The position numbers and the translations under genes are program-made. Source: Rhodanobacter thiooxydans (GTDB lineage Bacteria > Pseudomonadota > Gammaproteobacteria > Xanthomonadales > Rhodanobacteraceae). From it: a stretch of DNA of 64,000 nucleotides. Position 1 is the stretch's first letter, and each line of letters starts with the position of its first letter. Of the stretch, positions 50,293 through 60,141 are shown in pieces. Location: NCBI RefSeq assembly GCF_021545845.1, contig NZ_CP088923.1, forward strand, positions 2,232,001 through 2,296,000, written 5' to 3'. The notes below the pieces were generated by a model. The model saw nothing but the letters and a program-made list of their open reading frames with translations. It had not been told where the DNA came from and made no database searches.

Positions 50293-51147
50293 ATGAAAAC
50301 CTTGCTCGCCTGCCTCGACGATTCGATTTACACGCAAAGCGTGATCGATCACGCTGTCTGGGCTGCCGGACGGCTCGATGCCCAACTGGAGTTGATGCAC
50401 ACGCTGGAGCGCCATCCCGAGCGTGCTCAAACCTCCAATCTCAGCGGCAGCATCGGGCTGGGTGCCAAGAGCGACCTGCTGTCGGAGCTCGCCACGCTGG
50501 ACGAACAGCGCAGCAAGTTGTCGCTGCAGCACGGTCATGCCTTGCTCTCCAGCGCCGCCGAACGAGCGCGCCAGCAAGGCGCGGCCAACGTACACGAGCG
50601 TTTGCGCCATGGTGATCTGATCGATGCCCTGGTGGAATTCGAGCCCACTTACAACCTGTTGGTGATCGGCAAGCGCGGGGCATCGGCGGATATGGCCAAG
50701 CTGCATCTGGGTAGCAGCCTGGAGCGAGCGGTGCGCGCGATCCATCGCCCGATCCTGGTCGCCTCCCGCGTCTTCAAGCCGATCGAGCGCCTGCTGATTG
50801 CGTTTGACGGAAGCGCCAGTGCACGCAAGGCGGTCGAACTGGCCGCCCACAGTCCGTTGCTGGCCGGACTCGAGTGCCATCTGGTCATGGCGGGCGCCGA
50901 ATCGCCGGCCCATGCCGCGCACATGGCCTGGGCGCGCGAGCTGCTTGACGCAGCGGGCATCGCGATCAGAGCCGAGACCATCCCGGGCCACGCGGATGCT
51001 GTGATCGCCGACTACGTGCGGTCCCATCACATCGATCTGGTAACGATGGGCGCTTATGGTCATTCGCGCGTACGTCAGCTGATCGTGGGCAGTACCACCA
51101 CCACCATGGTGCGCAGTTGCCTGGTACCGATCCTCCTGGTGCGATGA
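50293..51147 (+). CDS. Tandem universal stress protein (UspA type)
   Basis: A 284-residue cytoplasmic protein with two Usp domains in tandem: residues about 1-155 (KTLLACLDDSIYT, LLVIGKRGAS) and 160-284 (ERLLIAFDGSASARKAVELA, DLVTMGAYGHSRVRQLIVGS). The second keeps the G-x-x-G-x(9)-G-S ATP motif. AGGAGA precedes ATG 50293. Pairing of SulP with Usp genes is a recurring arrangement, suggesting a shared stress role. Confidence 0.9.
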   Translation: MKTLLACLDDSIYTQSVIDHAVWAAGRLDAQLELMHTLERHPERAQTSNLSGSIGLGAKSDLLSELATLDEQRSKLSLQHGHALLSSAAERARQQGAANVHERLRHGDLIDALVEFEPTYNLLVIGKRGASADMAKLHLGSSLERAVRAIHRPILVASRVFKPIERLLIAFDGSASARKAVELAAHSPLLAGLECHLVMAGAESPAHAAHMAWARELLDAAGIAIRAETIPGHADAVIADYVRSHHIDLVTMGAYGHSRVRQLIVGSTTTTMVRSCLVPILLVR

Positions 51148-51269
51148 GCCCATGCCGATCAGCTTTCCCATCTCGCTTGATATCACGCCGCCCTAGCGGC
51201 CACGCCACCTTGCCACAGGACTCTCCCATGACTTGAAAAAAGCCGTCTCTGCGCGGCGCAAGGAGCACC

Positions 51270-52439
51270 ATGTTTGATGAAGCCACCACGACCAACACTC
51301 CGGGCAGCGGAACCTACACACCACCTATCACCCGAGCCTCCAGTGCAGTCAGCGAACTGATTGCCGAGGCGGACATCGAAATCAACGGCATCCGCCCGTG
51401 GGACATGCAACTGCATGCCGACGGCGTGCTGGAACGAGCACTTGCCGAGGGCAACCTCGGGCTGGGCGAGGCTTACATGGAAGGCGCGTGGGACGCGCCG
51501 CAGCTGGACCAGTTTTTCTACAAGCTGCTGCGCGCGCGGCTGGCCGAGAAAGTGCAGCCTGTGCGTATGCTCGGCCACGCGCTGAAGGCCAAGCTGCTCA
51601 ACCGCCAGACCCGACGTCGCGCCTGGCGGGTGGGCCAAGAGCACTACGACCTGAGCAACGCGTTCTACGAGGCGATGCTCGATCCGCGCATGACCTACAC
51701 CTGCGGCTACTGGAAGCACGCCGCGACCCTGGCCGAAGCGCAGGAGGGCAAGCTCGATCTCATCTGTCGCAAGCTCAAGCTCAAACCGGGCATGCGCCTC
51801 CTCGACATCGGTTGTGGCTGGGGCAGCTTCATGGGCTTTGCCGCCGAGCACTATGGCGTGCAATGCGTCGGCGTGACCGTGTCGAAAGAGCAAGTGGCAT
51901 GGGCAAAAAAGCGCTATACCGGCATGCCGCTGGAATTCCGCCTGCAGGATTACCGCGAGGTGGACGAGTCGTTCGACCGCATCGTCAGCGTGGGCATGTT
52001 CGAGCACGTCGGCCGCAAGAACCACCGCACCTTCATGGAAGTGGCTGCGCGCTGCCTCGCGGACGATGGGTTGTTCCTGCTGCACACCATCGGCAAGAAC
52101 CAGCGCCGCAGTACGCCGGATCCATGGATCGACAAGCACATCTTCCCCAACGGCGATCTGCCGTCGATCGGCCAGATCGGCGATGCGATGGACGGCTTGT
52201 TCGTGGTCGAGGATCTGCACAACTTCGGTGCCGACTACGACCGCACCCTGATGGCCTGGCATGAAAACTTCGAGGCCGCCTGGCCGCAGTTTGCCGAGTC
52301 GCTGGGTGAAGTGTTTCACCGCAAGTGGCGCTATTACCTGCTGTCATGCGCAGGCGCCTTCCGTGCGCGCGACATTCAGCTGTGGCAATGGGTGCTGTCG
52401 CGCCAGGGGATCGAGGGCGGCTATCGGCGGTGTTCCTGA
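51270..52439 (+). CDS. cfa: Cyclopropane-fatty-acyl-phospholipid synthase
   Basis: A 389-residue CFA synthase. Key parts: the lipid-binding N-terminal region (LGLGEAYMEGAWD), SAM motif LLDIGCGWGSF, and the family texts YDLSNAFYEAMLDPRMTYTC, VGMFEHVGRKNH and HIFPNGDLPSI. It methylenates unsaturated membrane lipids, raising acid, solvent and freezing tolerance. CAAGGAG before ATG 51270. Length as in E. coli. Confidence 0.93.
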   Translation: MFDEATTTNTPGSGTYTPPITRASSAVSELIAEADIEINGIRPWDMQLHADGVLERALAEGNLGLGEAYMEGAWDAPQLDQFFYKLLRARLAEKVQPVRMLGHALKAKLLNRQTRRRAWRVGQEHYDLSNAFYEAMLDPRMTYTCGYWKHAATLAEAQEGKLDLICRKLKLKPGMRLLDIGCGWGSFMGFAAEHYGVQCVGVTVSKEQVAWAKKRYTGMPLEFRLQDYREVDESFDRIVSVGMFEHVGRKNHRTFMEVAARCLADDGLFLLHTIGKNQRRSTPDPWIDKHIFPNGDLPSIGQIGDAMDGLFVVEDLHNFGADYDRTLMAWHENFEAAWPQFAESLGEVFHRKWRYYLLSCAGAFRARDIQLWQWVLSRQGIEGGYRRCS

Positions 52440-52499
52440 GCGATTGCACGGGTTGGCACATGGAGCGCACGGCCCCAGAATGGGCACCGTCGGCTCTGA

Positions 52500-53735
52500 A
52501 TGCACCTATTCTTGAAAGATCACGCCCGCTTTGTCCGGGAAAACCTGCGCTGGATCGGCGGCGGGTTCCTCCTGATGTTCTTCTCGTCCTTCGGGCAGAC
52601 CTTCTTCGTGGGGCTGTTCGGCACCGACCTTCGCGCGCAGTTCCATCTTTCGGACGGGCAGTTCGGCGGCCTGTACACGGTTGCCACGCTGGCCAGCGCG
52701 CTGACCTTGCCGTGGGCAGGTCGAACCCTGGACCTTATGCCGGGATGGAAGGTGGCGCGCTTTTCCATTGTTGGCCTGGCGATCGCCTGCGTATTGGTAG
52801 GCGTGGCGCCGCATGTGATCGTCCTGGCGTTTGCGCTCTACCTGCTGCGGTTGTTCGGCCAGGGCATGATGACCGAGATCGCTTTCACCGAAGTGGGACG
52901 GTGGTTCAATGCCAACCGGGGCCGCGCCATGGCGCTGATCGTGCCGGGAGTGCAGGCCGGTTCGGCGCTGTTGCCGGTGGCGGTCGTGCTGATGGTCAAG
53001 CTGGGCGGCTGGCGCACTCCCTGGCTGGTTTCGGCCGCATTGCTGATGCTCGTCGGGTATCCGCTCATCATCGGCCTGTTGCGGATCGAGCGAGTGCCGC
53101 GTTCCCACGAGCTCGATGCCGGCCGGCAACGCACGGCGCGCGACTGGACCCGGCGTGAAGTGGTTCGGGACCCCGTCTTCTATCTGCTGCTGGCAGGCAC
53201 GTTAGCGCCACCGTTCATCGGCACCACCATCTTTTTCCACCAGGGGTACCTGATCGCGCTGCGCGGCTATGACCCGCTGGTCTTCGCAGCCGCGTTTCCC
53301 GTGATGGCCGTGACGACCGTGCTGTTCGGCTTGCTATGCGGCCACATGATCGACCGGTTCGGTGCCTTGCGCCTGCTGCCTTTCTTCCTGGCGCCCCTGG
53401 CAGTGGCATCCGCCGCAGTCGGGCTGGTCACCCCGGCGTGGGGCATTTATTTGTTCATGTTTTTGCTGGGTATCAGCAACGGCTTCACGCAGACCCTGCT
53501 CGGCGCCCTGTGGCCGGAGGTCTACGGCCTGGCCAACCTGGGAGGCATCCGCGCGATCATCGTGGCGGCCATGGTGCTGGCCACAGCGCTCGGCCCGGGA
53601 CTCACCGGCGTGCTGATCGACCTGGGGCTGCCGCTACCTGGCCAGATGCTGTGGATGGCGCTCTGGTGCATGGTGGCGTCACTCGCCATGGCGATGGCTT
53701 CACGTGCTGTGCGGTTGCGCGAATGCCGAGCGTGA
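52500..53735 (+). CDS. MFS transporter, cargo
   Basis: A 411-residue major facilitator with twelve membrane helices (GGFLLMFFSSFGQTFFVGLF; AGRTLDLMPGWKVAR loop motif; MIDRFGALRLLPFF). Substrate unknown. It follows cfa by 60 bp in the same direction. Confidence 0.85.
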   Translation: MHLFLKDHARFVRENLRWIGGGFLLMFFSSFGQTFFVGLFGTDLRAQFHLSDGQFGGLYTVATLASALTLPWAGRTLDLMPGWKVARFSIVGLAIACVLVGVAPHVIVLAFALYLLRLFGQGMMTEIAFTEVGRWFNANRGRAMALIVPGVQAGSALLPVAVVLMVKLGGWRTPWLVSAALLMLVGYPLIIGLLRIERVPRSHELDAGRQRTARDWTRREVVRDPVFYLLLAGTLAPPFIGTTIFFHQGYLIALRGYDPLVFAAAFPVMAVTTVLFGLLCGHMIDRFGALRLLPFFLAPLAVASAAVGLVTPAWGIYLFMFLLGISNGFTQTLLGALWPEVYGLANLGGIRAIIVAAMVLATALGPGLTGVLIDLGLPLPGQMLWMALWCMVASLAMAMASRAVRLRECRA

Positions 53736-53903
53736 AGAGCCTCAGCGACCGGTAAATGCTTACCGAAGATTTCCTCGCAAGTTCAGCATCGCGGTGGAAC
53801 ACAGCGTCACCACCGATAGGATGGCCAGCGTGGCGAACGCCCGTTCCTGCGCCGACGCCTTGCAGTTCACACCTGCCCAATGCCACGGCCGCGCAGACAT
53901 CGT

Positions 53904-54530
53904 TCAGCGAGTGGCCAGATACTCGCGAACCATGAAGAGCCCGGCAATCGATCGCGCCTCGGAACAATCGTCGCGCAGCATCAAGTCGCCCAACTGGTCC
54001 AGGCGCCACGGCACGACCTCCAGTTCCTCCGGCTCATCGCCCGGCAGGCGTTCCTCGTAGAGATCCTCGGCGAGAACCAGATGGGTCCGGTTGCTCATGT
54101 AGGTGGGCGCGAGGGACAAGGTTCGAAGGCAGGTCAAACGCCGTGCGCCGAAACCGACTTCCTCCTTCAGCTCCCGGTTCGCGGCGTCCTCAACGCTTTC
54201 TCCCTTGTCCATGCGCCCCTTGGGGAGACCCAGCTCATACGCGTGGACACCCACCGAATATTCACGGATCAGCAGAACGACGCCCGGCTCGGGGATCGCG
54301 GCGATGATCACCGAGCCGTATCCCTGACTGTGCAATCGATGGAAGTCGCGTCGGATACCGTTGGTGAATTCCACTTTCAAATGCTCGATCGAGTAATAGC
54401 CCACCTCGACCATTTCCGACTGTTCAATCCGCGGTAACCTGACGCTAACGCCGGCCGTTGAAGTGAATCCCGCGGACGCTGAAGGGCGGGCGGGCTCCCG
54501 TAGGTCCTGGCTCTTGTCGCGATCGTTCAT
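53904..54530 (-). CDS. nudE: NudE-type ADP-sugar/dinucleotide hydrolase
   Basis: A 208-residue Nudix hydrolase. The Nudix box is GLPKGRMDKGESVEDAANREL-x-EEVGFG (quoted start GLPKGRMDKGESVEDAANRE). Flanking text (VEFTNGIRRDFHRL, LIREYSVGVHAYELG, EARSIAGLFMVREYL) matches NudE, which splits ADP-ribose, NADH and Ap3A. ATG 54530 overlaps the recombinase stop (ATGA), tying it to the resolution module. Confidence 0.88.
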   Translation of the reverse strand: MNDRDKSQDLREPARPSASAGFTSTAGVSVRLPRIEQSEMVEVGYYSIEHLKVEFTNGIRRDFHRLHSQGYGSVIIAAIPEPGVVLLIREYSVGVHAYELGLPKGRMDKGESVEDAANRELKEEVGFGARRLTCLRTLSLAPTYMSNRTHLVLAEDLYEERLPGDEPEELEVVPWRLDQLGDLMLRDDCSEARSIAGLFMVREYLATR

Positions 54531-55690
54531 GCAGGGTTTTCTCCTGCGCGCGACGACCGAAGCGGGCGCGGCTGTGTGGTGCTGGCATGGCGCGCATCCG
54601 CTTCCGCATGCAGATAGATAGAGGTGGTGCCAATCGAGCTGTGGCGAAGATTTTGCTGGATATGGTGCACCGGTATACCGGCTTCCGCCTGATGCGTGGC
54701 GGCGGTATGGCGCAACCAATGGGTTGACGCCCGGCGCACGCGGGTCGCCTTATCGCTGTCCTCCGGTTCCAGCGCGTCGGCGATGCGCCGGAACGTGTCC
54801 TTGACGATCTGATAGACCGCGGTGGAGGTCAGTGACGACGAGCGCCCGGCGATCCCCAGAATGGCTGGCACGCGTCCGTTTTCAACGGGCAACGGCGCCA
54901 ACGCATGGAAGCGTCGATAGCGCGCGAAGTCCGCCATCAATGCGTCGCTGAGCGGGATTTCTCCCTCAACGCCGCCTTTACCAACGACGCGCAGCCACCA
55001 CGCGCCACGAATACGTTGGAAGTCGCCTTCGCAGGCCGCGGCCGCCTCCGAGACTCGAAGCGCGGACTCATACAGGAAGCGAAGCACCCAGCGAGCGCGT
55101 TCGTAGCGCTGGCGTTCGCGCTCGGTAGCACGGGGCCAGTCGTCCAGCGCCCGCAGGACATCGTCCCAGAGCGCCCGATCCAGATAGCGCTCCATCGTGC
55201 GACGGGCGCCACGGCGCGCTCGGCGACGTTGCAGGACAAACGGGCTGCCGGCGAGGTAGCCGGCCCGCACGAGGTAGTTGAACAGCCCGGCCAGGATGCC
55301 CAACGCCTGCCGGCGACTGCGCTCTCCCAAGGGGCCCGCGAGCAAGCGCCGGTGCTCGCCCCGACGGGCCAACCCATCGTCGCACCAAGCTGCAGGCGGA
55401 TCAGCCAGAAAGGCCTCGTAAGCGATCACATCCTCGCGTGTCAGGCTGGACACCGGCTTCCCACGCACTTGCACGGACCAGAGCAGAAGCCGCTCGGCTT
55501 CCTTGCGGTAGCTGCGAAAGGTGTGCGGCGAGTCGTGGTATTCGGCCAGCCAGAGTCCCATGGCCGCTACGTCGTCATCGGCTGCAATCTGTCGCGTGGC
55601 ACCCGCGGTAGCCCGGTTGGTGCCGGCCTGCCCGGAAAGGGTGGGCGGCAGGCCCGATGGCGCGGCCAGACTCAAAGCGACATGGCTCAT
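54527..55690 (-). CDS. Tyrosine recombinase of the resolution module (TnpS type)
   Basis: A 387-residue tyrosine recombinase. N-terminal SAM-like core-binding domain (SPHTFRSYRKEAERLLLW), catalytic Arg in ESALRVSEAAA, HWLRHTAATH for the second Arg/His set, and the nucleophile Tyr in IGTTSIYLHAE. By position next to a divergent KfrA-like gene it fits cointegrate resolvase TnpS of Tn4651-like elements. ATG 55690 has GGAAAG upstream; an extension to 55813 would cross the resolution site. Confidence 0.88.
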   Translation of the reverse strand: MSHVALSLAAPSGLPPTLSGQAGTNRATAGATRQIAADDDVAAMGLWLAEYHDSPHTFRSYRKEAERLLLWSVQVRGKPVSSLTREDVIAYEAFLADPPAAWCDDGLARRGEHRRLLAGPLGERSRRQALGILAGLFNYLVRAGYLAGSPFVLQRRRARRGARRTMERYLDRALWDDVLRALDDWPRATERERQRYERARWVLRFLYESALRVSEAAAACEGDFQRIRGAWWLRVVGKGGVEGEIPLSDALMADFARYRRFHALAPLPVENGRVPAILGIAGRSSSLTSTAVYQIVKDTFRRIADALEPEDSDKATRVRRASTHWLRHTAATHQAEAGIPVHHIQQNLRHSSIGTTSIYLHAEADARHASTTQPRPLRSSRAGENPA

Positions 55691-55859
55691 GGCTTTCCGA
55701 TGTTTTTGCGCATGAAGTTCGCAGGGTACAGCGAAAAGACCTGTGATTATACCAATTATCGTAAATTTCAAGGATAAATCATTACAAGTATAACGTAATA
55801 CTGTAATATACATTTATCATGTCCTTCTAATTCGACCCTCCGAGCGACTGGAACTACCC
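55691..55859. other. Candidate resolution site (rst-like), core 55781-55807
   Basis: A strikingly AT-rich spacer between the divergent tnpS- and tnpT-like genes in otherwise GC-rich DNA. Core: arms ATTACAAGTAT and ATACTGTAAT around a 6-bp centre AACGTA (AGTAT-AACGTA-ATACT perfect). Arm-spacer-arm dyads of this size are the substrate type of tyrosine recombinases. Confidence 0.65.
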
Positions 55860-56864
55860 ATGAGCCGTGTCAGCGATACCCGCCAACGTACCCGTGAAGC
55901 CGCTGCCCAGCTCGTTGCCGGCGGCAAACGACCCCACGAAATCACCGTCGACCAGATCTATGCGGCCATCCAGCAGGGCAGCCGAACCACCATCAATGAT
56001 GAGTTGAAGTTGTGGAAGGACGAGCGAACGAAGGTCGATGCACTCGGAGCGGATTTGCCACCTGCGGTGGCCGACGCCATGCGATCGCTTTGGGTCGCCG
56101 CTGTGGAACAGGGAGAGCGGACGTTTGCCGAACAGAGGGAAGCGCTGGAAGCGGAGTTGACCTCCACCCAAAGTGAACGCGATGAAGCCGCGGCATCGCG
56201 CGATGCAGCGATGGTCGATGAACAGCAACGAAGGCAGCAAGTCGCCCAACTCGGCGAGCAACTAGATGAACTGCAGCAGCACTTGGTCGCTGAAAGTGCG
56301 ACCAAAAACGATGCGCTGGGCCAAGTCCACGCGTTGCAGCAGGAAATCGCCAGTTTGCGTACGGAGTCCATGCGTCAGCAGGAAACAGCAGCTGCGGCCC
56401 GGGAGAAGCAAGCCACCGAATTTCAGGCTCGTCTTGCCGAGCGTGACCTGGCCTTTCAGACCGAACTCGGTACCGCCACCCAGCGACTGGAAGCGGCGCA
56501 GGACCACATGCTCCGGCAGATCGACGAAGCACGCGAAGGGCAACGTCACGCTGAAAGGGCGCTGGCCAAGGCTCAGCGGCGACATGAGGAGCAGCAAACG
56601 GAGCTTACCGAATTGCGTTTGCGCTACCGCGAACAGCTTCAAAAGCTCGAACAACAGCGCGCACAGATCGAAGCTCTCAAGAACGAACGGCAGACTTTGA
56701 CGCGGCAAGTGCTGTCGAACCGCGGGCAAATCGATGGGATGGAACTGGCGTTGCAGTTGCTGGCTGCCAAGGCCGCGGGTACAAAGAAAAGTACCGACGA
56801 TACGCGCAAACCTGCCCAGCGGAAGAGACGTGTGGACTCCAAGAAGAGCGCCAAAGGGCAGTGA
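55860..56864 (+). CDS. KfrA-like coiled-coil DNA-binding protein (TnpT type)
   Basis: A 334-residue protein: KfrA-type N-terminal DNA-binding domain (AAAQLVAGGKRPHEITVDQI, GSRTTINDELKLWKDERTKV), then a coiled coil from about residue 90 to 290 rich in Gln, Glu and Arg, and a basic tail (KPAQRKRRVDSKKSAKGQ). TnpT proteins of Tn4651-like elements have the same plan and stimulate cointegrate resolution with TnpS. ATG 55860 sits at the edge of the AT-rich spacer. Confidence 0.85.
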   Translation: MSRVSDTRQRTREAAAQLVAGGKRPHEITVDQIYAAIQQGSRTTINDELKLWKDERTKVDALGADLPPAVADAMRSLWVAAVEQGERTFAEQREALEAELTSTQSERDEAAASRDAAMVDEQQRRQQVAQLGEQLDELQQHLVAESATKNDALGQVHALQQEIASLRTESMRQQETAAAAREKQATEFQARLAERDLAFQTELGTATQRLEAAQDHMLRQIDEAREGQRHAERALAKAQRRHEEQQTELTELRLRYREQLQKLEQQRAQIEALKNERQTLTRQVLSNRGQIDGMELALQLLAAKAAGTKKSTDDTRKPAQRKRRVDSKKSAKGQ

Positions 56865-56891
56865 CAAAGAGGCTTTTCAATGCCTCTGGCT

Positions 56892-57104
56892 TCAGCGCCC
56901 CGGGAGTTGTTCAGCGTAAGCCGCCAGTTCCGTAAGCGTTGCCGATTCGTCTTGGGCGGAAAGCCAGACGCCGTCGGCCAACTCGCGGTGAAGGAAGATC
57001 GATTGATTCTCCGTCCAACCAACTGACCGAACCATATCGTTGGGCAGTTCGATAAGCCACGAACCGTCTATTCGTCGCAGCACAGCCGTTGTTGGATGGG
57101 GCAT
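56892..57104 (-). CDS. Hypothetical protein, 70 aa
   Basis: A 70-residue protein (MPHPTTAVLRRIDGSWLIEL, VGWTENQSIFLHRELADGVW, LTELAAYAEQLPGR). It looks like a small antitoxin-like beta fold but I cannot assign a family. Leftward, just past the tnpT-like gene. Confidence 0.45.
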   Translation of the reverse strand: MPHPTTAVLRRIDGSWLIELPNDMVRSVGWTENQSIFLHRELADGVWLSAQDESATLTELAAYAEQLPGR

Positions 57105-57162
57105 GAGACTGGCTCCGATAGTGAAGGGCTTGGCCCAATTTTACCTCCGCGCGATCCCCAGC

Positions 57163-57816
57163 ATGGGGTCACCCTCGACTTTGGAATCTGCTTGCTTGAA
57201 AACCACGACGCCCCCGCATATCACCCGACATATCCAACAACTGATCGCGAAAGTGGTTCCGGGGGGAAACCCTGCCTATCTAACGGTTCAACCCGACGCC
57301 GACGCCGTGGTCAACGAATGCTTCCCAAATGTGGCGGCCAAGATCTCGCGTGCCGGTGGACGTATGCTATGCGGCTGGCAGATATGGGAGTGGCCGCATG
57401 TGATGGTCGAGGCGGAGTTTCATGCCGTCTGGGTTGCGCCCGAGGGGCAGCTCGTCGACATCACACCCAAGCCGCACGGAGAGGCTGCGATCTTGTTCGT
57501 ACCCGACGCACGTCGCACGTATACCGGTGTTGTTGTTGATAACGTCAGGTTGCCGGTACGAGACGACTTGCTCGTTCGCCACTTCATCAAGGCGTCCGAG
57601 GCCATCGTCCAGGTGATGAATCGTGGCGAGCGCACCGACCAATACGGGCAGATCAGCGTTCCAGCGCATGAAATCGAGCCGCTGATGAGGGCGCAGAGTT
57701 TTCTTGGTCAGTCCATTTCAGCGGGCCTCCGCGACCACGACTCTTGTCTGTGCGGGAGGGGCGGCAAGTACAAGCGCTGTCATGGGCCTGGCTTCGAGCG
57801 CCTCTTCAATGAGTAG
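57163..57816 (+). CDS. SEC-C motif protein
   Basis: A 217-residue protein ending in a SEC-C zinc motif, DSCLCGRGGKYKRCHG, as at the tail of SecA and in many small proteins. The N-terminal part (HITRHIQQLIAKVVPGGNP; GGRMLCGWQIWEWPHVMVEA) has no assigned fold. ATG 57163 is the best start clear of the divergent 70-residue gene; an earlier one is 57103. The 216 bp from its stop to the element's end hold nothing recognisable. Confidence 0.6.
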   Translation: MGSPSTLESACLKTTTPPHITRHIQQLIAKVVPGGNPAYLTVQPDADAVVNECFPNVAAKISRAGGRMLCGWQIWEWPHVMVEAEFHAVWVAPEGQLVDITPKPHGEAAILFVPDARRTYTGVVVDNVRLPVRDDLLVRHFIKASEAIVQVMNRGERTDQYGQISVPAHEIEPLMRAQSFLGQSISAGLRDHDSCLCGRGGKYKRCHGPGFERLFNE

Positions 57817-57994
57817 CTTTGGTGTGATTACTGCCTAGATACTCGCGTCAACACAGCTACTTAGCTGCATTTCTGCGAAGATATCCAGAATCCCGGCTAT
57901 ACCTCCAATGGATACTGAGTACTGCATCCCCGCGCCTAGACTGGCGCCAAGACGTTCTTGAGCTAACTCCTTGGGCTGAAATTGTTTTTCAGCC

Positions 57995-58032
57995 GGAGTG
58001 TCCTATTTTTACGCGTATCTCGGCCGGACCCC
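57995..58032 (-). repeat. Right terminal inverted repeat
   Basis: 38 bp ending GGACCCC, inverted relative to 38359-38396. A GTG at 57998 in this repeat is in frame with the dmpP 3' part. Confidence 0.95.
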
Positions 58033-58037
58033 GACAC
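58033..58037. repeat. Target site duplication, right copy
   Basis: GACAC directly after the right inverted repeat, identical to 38354-38358. Confidence 0.95.
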
Positions 58038-58765
58038 CCACCGTCAAGGGCATCTGGCTGCGTCCGGACCGGAGCGTGTCATTCCAGGCTGGCCAATACC
58101 TCAACCTTCACCTGCCGGGCGTCGATGGGCCGCGTGCGTTTTCGCTGGCCAATGCGCCGGGCGAGGATTTGATCGAGCTGCACGTGCGCAAGGTGCCAGG
58201 CGGTGCCGCCACGAGCTGGCTGCACGATGCGTTGAAGGCTGGCGACCGGCTGCATCTGACCGTGCCGATGGGCCGATTCTTCGTGCGCAAGTCAGCCGGC
58301 TTGCCGGTGATCCTGCTGGCCGGCGGCTCGGGGCTTTCCAGCCCGAAGTCGATGCTGGCCGACCTGCTGGCCGAAGATTTCGCACACGACATCTGGTTGT
58401 TCCAGGGTGCGCGCGACCGCGGCGAGCTGTATTTCGCCGACCACTTCGAGCAGCTCGCGCGCAGGCATCCTCGGCTGCACTACGTGCCGGTGCTGTCCAA
58501 CCTTGCCGACGACGATCCGTGGACTGGTGCACGGGGGTTCGTGCATGAAGAGTTGAAGCGGCGCTTCAGCCAGGACGGCGGCGCCAGCGCGGATTTCCGC
58601 GGCCACCAGGCCTACCTGTGCGGCCCGCCGCCGATGATCGAGGCCTGCATCGCGACGCTGATGCAGGGCCGCTTGTTCGAGCGCGACATCTACACCGAGA
58701 AATTCATCACCGCCGCCGATGCCGCCGCGTCGGCGCGGCGCAGCCCGCTGTTCCGGGCCTTGTAG
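58033..58765 (+). pseudogene. dmpP: Phenol hydroxylase reductase dmpP, 3' part
   Basis: Begins with the second GACAC copy. Codes the FAD-binding (SFQAGQYLNLHLPGVDGPRAFSL) and NAD-binding ([34 protein letters not shown]) domains of the reductase, ending FFRAL-like at RSPLFRAL. It is complete except for the ferredoxin domain left at 38010. A GTG at 57998 inside the inverted repeat could start a 255-residue protein, but no good ribosome-binding site precedes it. Without DmpP the hydroxylase lacks its electron supply. Confidence 0.95.
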
Positions 58766-58774
58766 GAGATGCCG

Positions 58775-59200
58775 ATGCGAACCGATGCGGCAACTTACGG
58801 AAACCAGTGCGGCGACGCCCCCGCGTCGTCGCTGCAGCTGACGGTGACCGTCGCCTGCAGCGGCGAAAGCTACCTCTGCCGGCGCGACGAAAGCCTGTTG
58901 TGCGGCATGTTGCGGCTCGGTCGCAAGGGCATCCCGGTGGGCTGCACCAACGGTGGCTGTGGCGTGTGCAAGGTGCGTGTGGCTTCCGGGCACGTACGCC
59001 AGCTGGGCGCGATCAGCCGGGCCCATGTGAGCGCGGAAGAGGAAGCGACGGGCTACACGCTGGCCTGCCGCATGGCGCCGGAGACCGACGTGATCCTCGA
59101 CGTCGTCGGCAAGTTGCACCGAAACCTTACCCGTACAGCAGCAGGGTGCATCGCCGTGCAGGCACCCACACGAAACGACCATGGGAGAGACGAACGATGA
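58775..59200 (+). CDS. dmpQ: Ferredoxin DmpQ/XylT-type
   Basis: A 141-residue [2Fe-2S] ferredoxin ([17 protein letters not shown] and a later LACRM give the four Cys). XylT/DmpQ proteins reactivate catechol 2,3-dioxygenase by re-reducing its iron, and the gene lies directly before dmpB with an ATGA overlap. AGGAG spacing favours ATG 58775 over 58769. Confidence 0.88.
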   Translation: MRTDAATYGNQCGDAPASSLQLTVTVACSGESYLCRRDESLLCGMLRLGRKGIPVGCTNGGCGVCKVRVASGHVRQLGAISRAHVSAEEEATGYTLACRMAPETDVILDVVGKLHRNLTRTAAGCIAVQAPTRNDHGRDER

Positions 59201-60141
59201 GTGTCATGCGCATAGGCCACGCCAGCATCAGGGTGATGGACATGGACGCCGCTCTGCAGCACTACGGCAACGTGCTGGGGTTGAGGGTGACGATGAAGGA
59301 CGCCGCCGGGCGCGTCTATCTCAAGTGCTGGGACGAGTGGGACAAGTACTCGCTGGTGCTCACTGCATCCGACCGTGCCGGGCTCGACCACGTGGCGTAC
59401 AAGGTGCGTGCCGAGAGCGACCTGGACGCCTTGCAGCCGAAGATCGAAGCCTGGGGCATCAAGGCCACCATGCTGCCGGCGGGCAGCCTGCCGGATACCG
59501 GCCGCATACTGCAGTTCCACCTGCCCAGCGGCCACGAAATGCGGCTGTTCGCCAGCAAGGAGCAGCTCGGCACCGATGTCGGCTCGCTGAATCCCGACCC
59601 GTGGCCGGACTCGCTGCGTGGTGCCGGCGTGCACTGGCTGGACCACACCTTGCTGATGTGCGAGCTGAACCCCGAGGCCGGCATCAACCGGGTGGCCGAC
59701 AACACGCGCTTCATGGAAGAGGTGCTGGATTTCTGGCTCACCGAGCACGTGCTGGTGGGGCCGGACAAGAACGTGCAGGCGGCGACCTGGCTGGCCTGCT
59801 CCACTACGCCGCACGACATCGCGTTCGTCGGCGGCCCGCGCAACGGCCTGCATCACATCGCCTTCTTCCTGGACTCCTGGCACGACGTGCTGAAGGCCGC
59901 CGACGTGATGGCGAAGAACAAGGTGCGCATCGACGTCGCGCCGACGCGCCACGGCATCACGCGCGGCGAGACCATCTACTTCTTCGACCCCAGCGGCAAC
60001 CGCAACGAGACCTTCGCCGGGCTGGGCTACCTGGCGCAACGCGACCGGCCGGTGACGGTGTGGTCGGAGGACCGCCTCGGCAGCGGCATCTTCTACCACA
60101 CCGGTGACCTGGTCGCCTCGTTCACCGAGGTCTACACCTGA
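59197..60141 (+). CDS. dmpB: Catechol 2,3-dioxygenase DmpB
   Basis: A 314-residue extradiol dioxygenase that cleaves catechol to 2-hydroxymuconic semialdehyde. The Fe(II) ligands lie in HWLDHTLL (His), [10 protein letters not shown] (His) and the [15 protein letters not shown] fingerprint (Glu). Two glyoxalase-fold domains; usual length. Overlaps both neighbours by stop/start. Confidence 0.95.
   Translation: MSVMRIGHASIRVMDMDAALQHYGNVLGLRVTMKDAAGRVYLKCWDEWDKYSLVLTASDRAGLDHVAYKVRAESDLDALQPKIEAWGIKATMLPAGSLPDTGRILQFHLPSGHEMRLFASKEQLGTDVGSLNPDPWPDSLRGAGVHWLDHTLLMCELNPEAGINRVADNTRFMEEVLDFWLTEHVLVGPDKNVQAATWLACSTTPHDIAFVGGPRNGLHHIAFFLDSWHDVLKAADVMAKNKVRIDVAPTRHGITRGETIYFFDPSGNRNETFAGLGYLAQRDRPVTVWSEDRLGSGIFYHTGDLVASFTEVYT

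Noticed and set aside
57998..58765. Independent FAD/NAD oxidoreductase starting at GTG in the right inverted repeat
   Set aside because: Sequence after the repeat is the exact continuation of dmpP; no spaced ribosome-binding site before the GTG. Kept as a disrupted-gene part.
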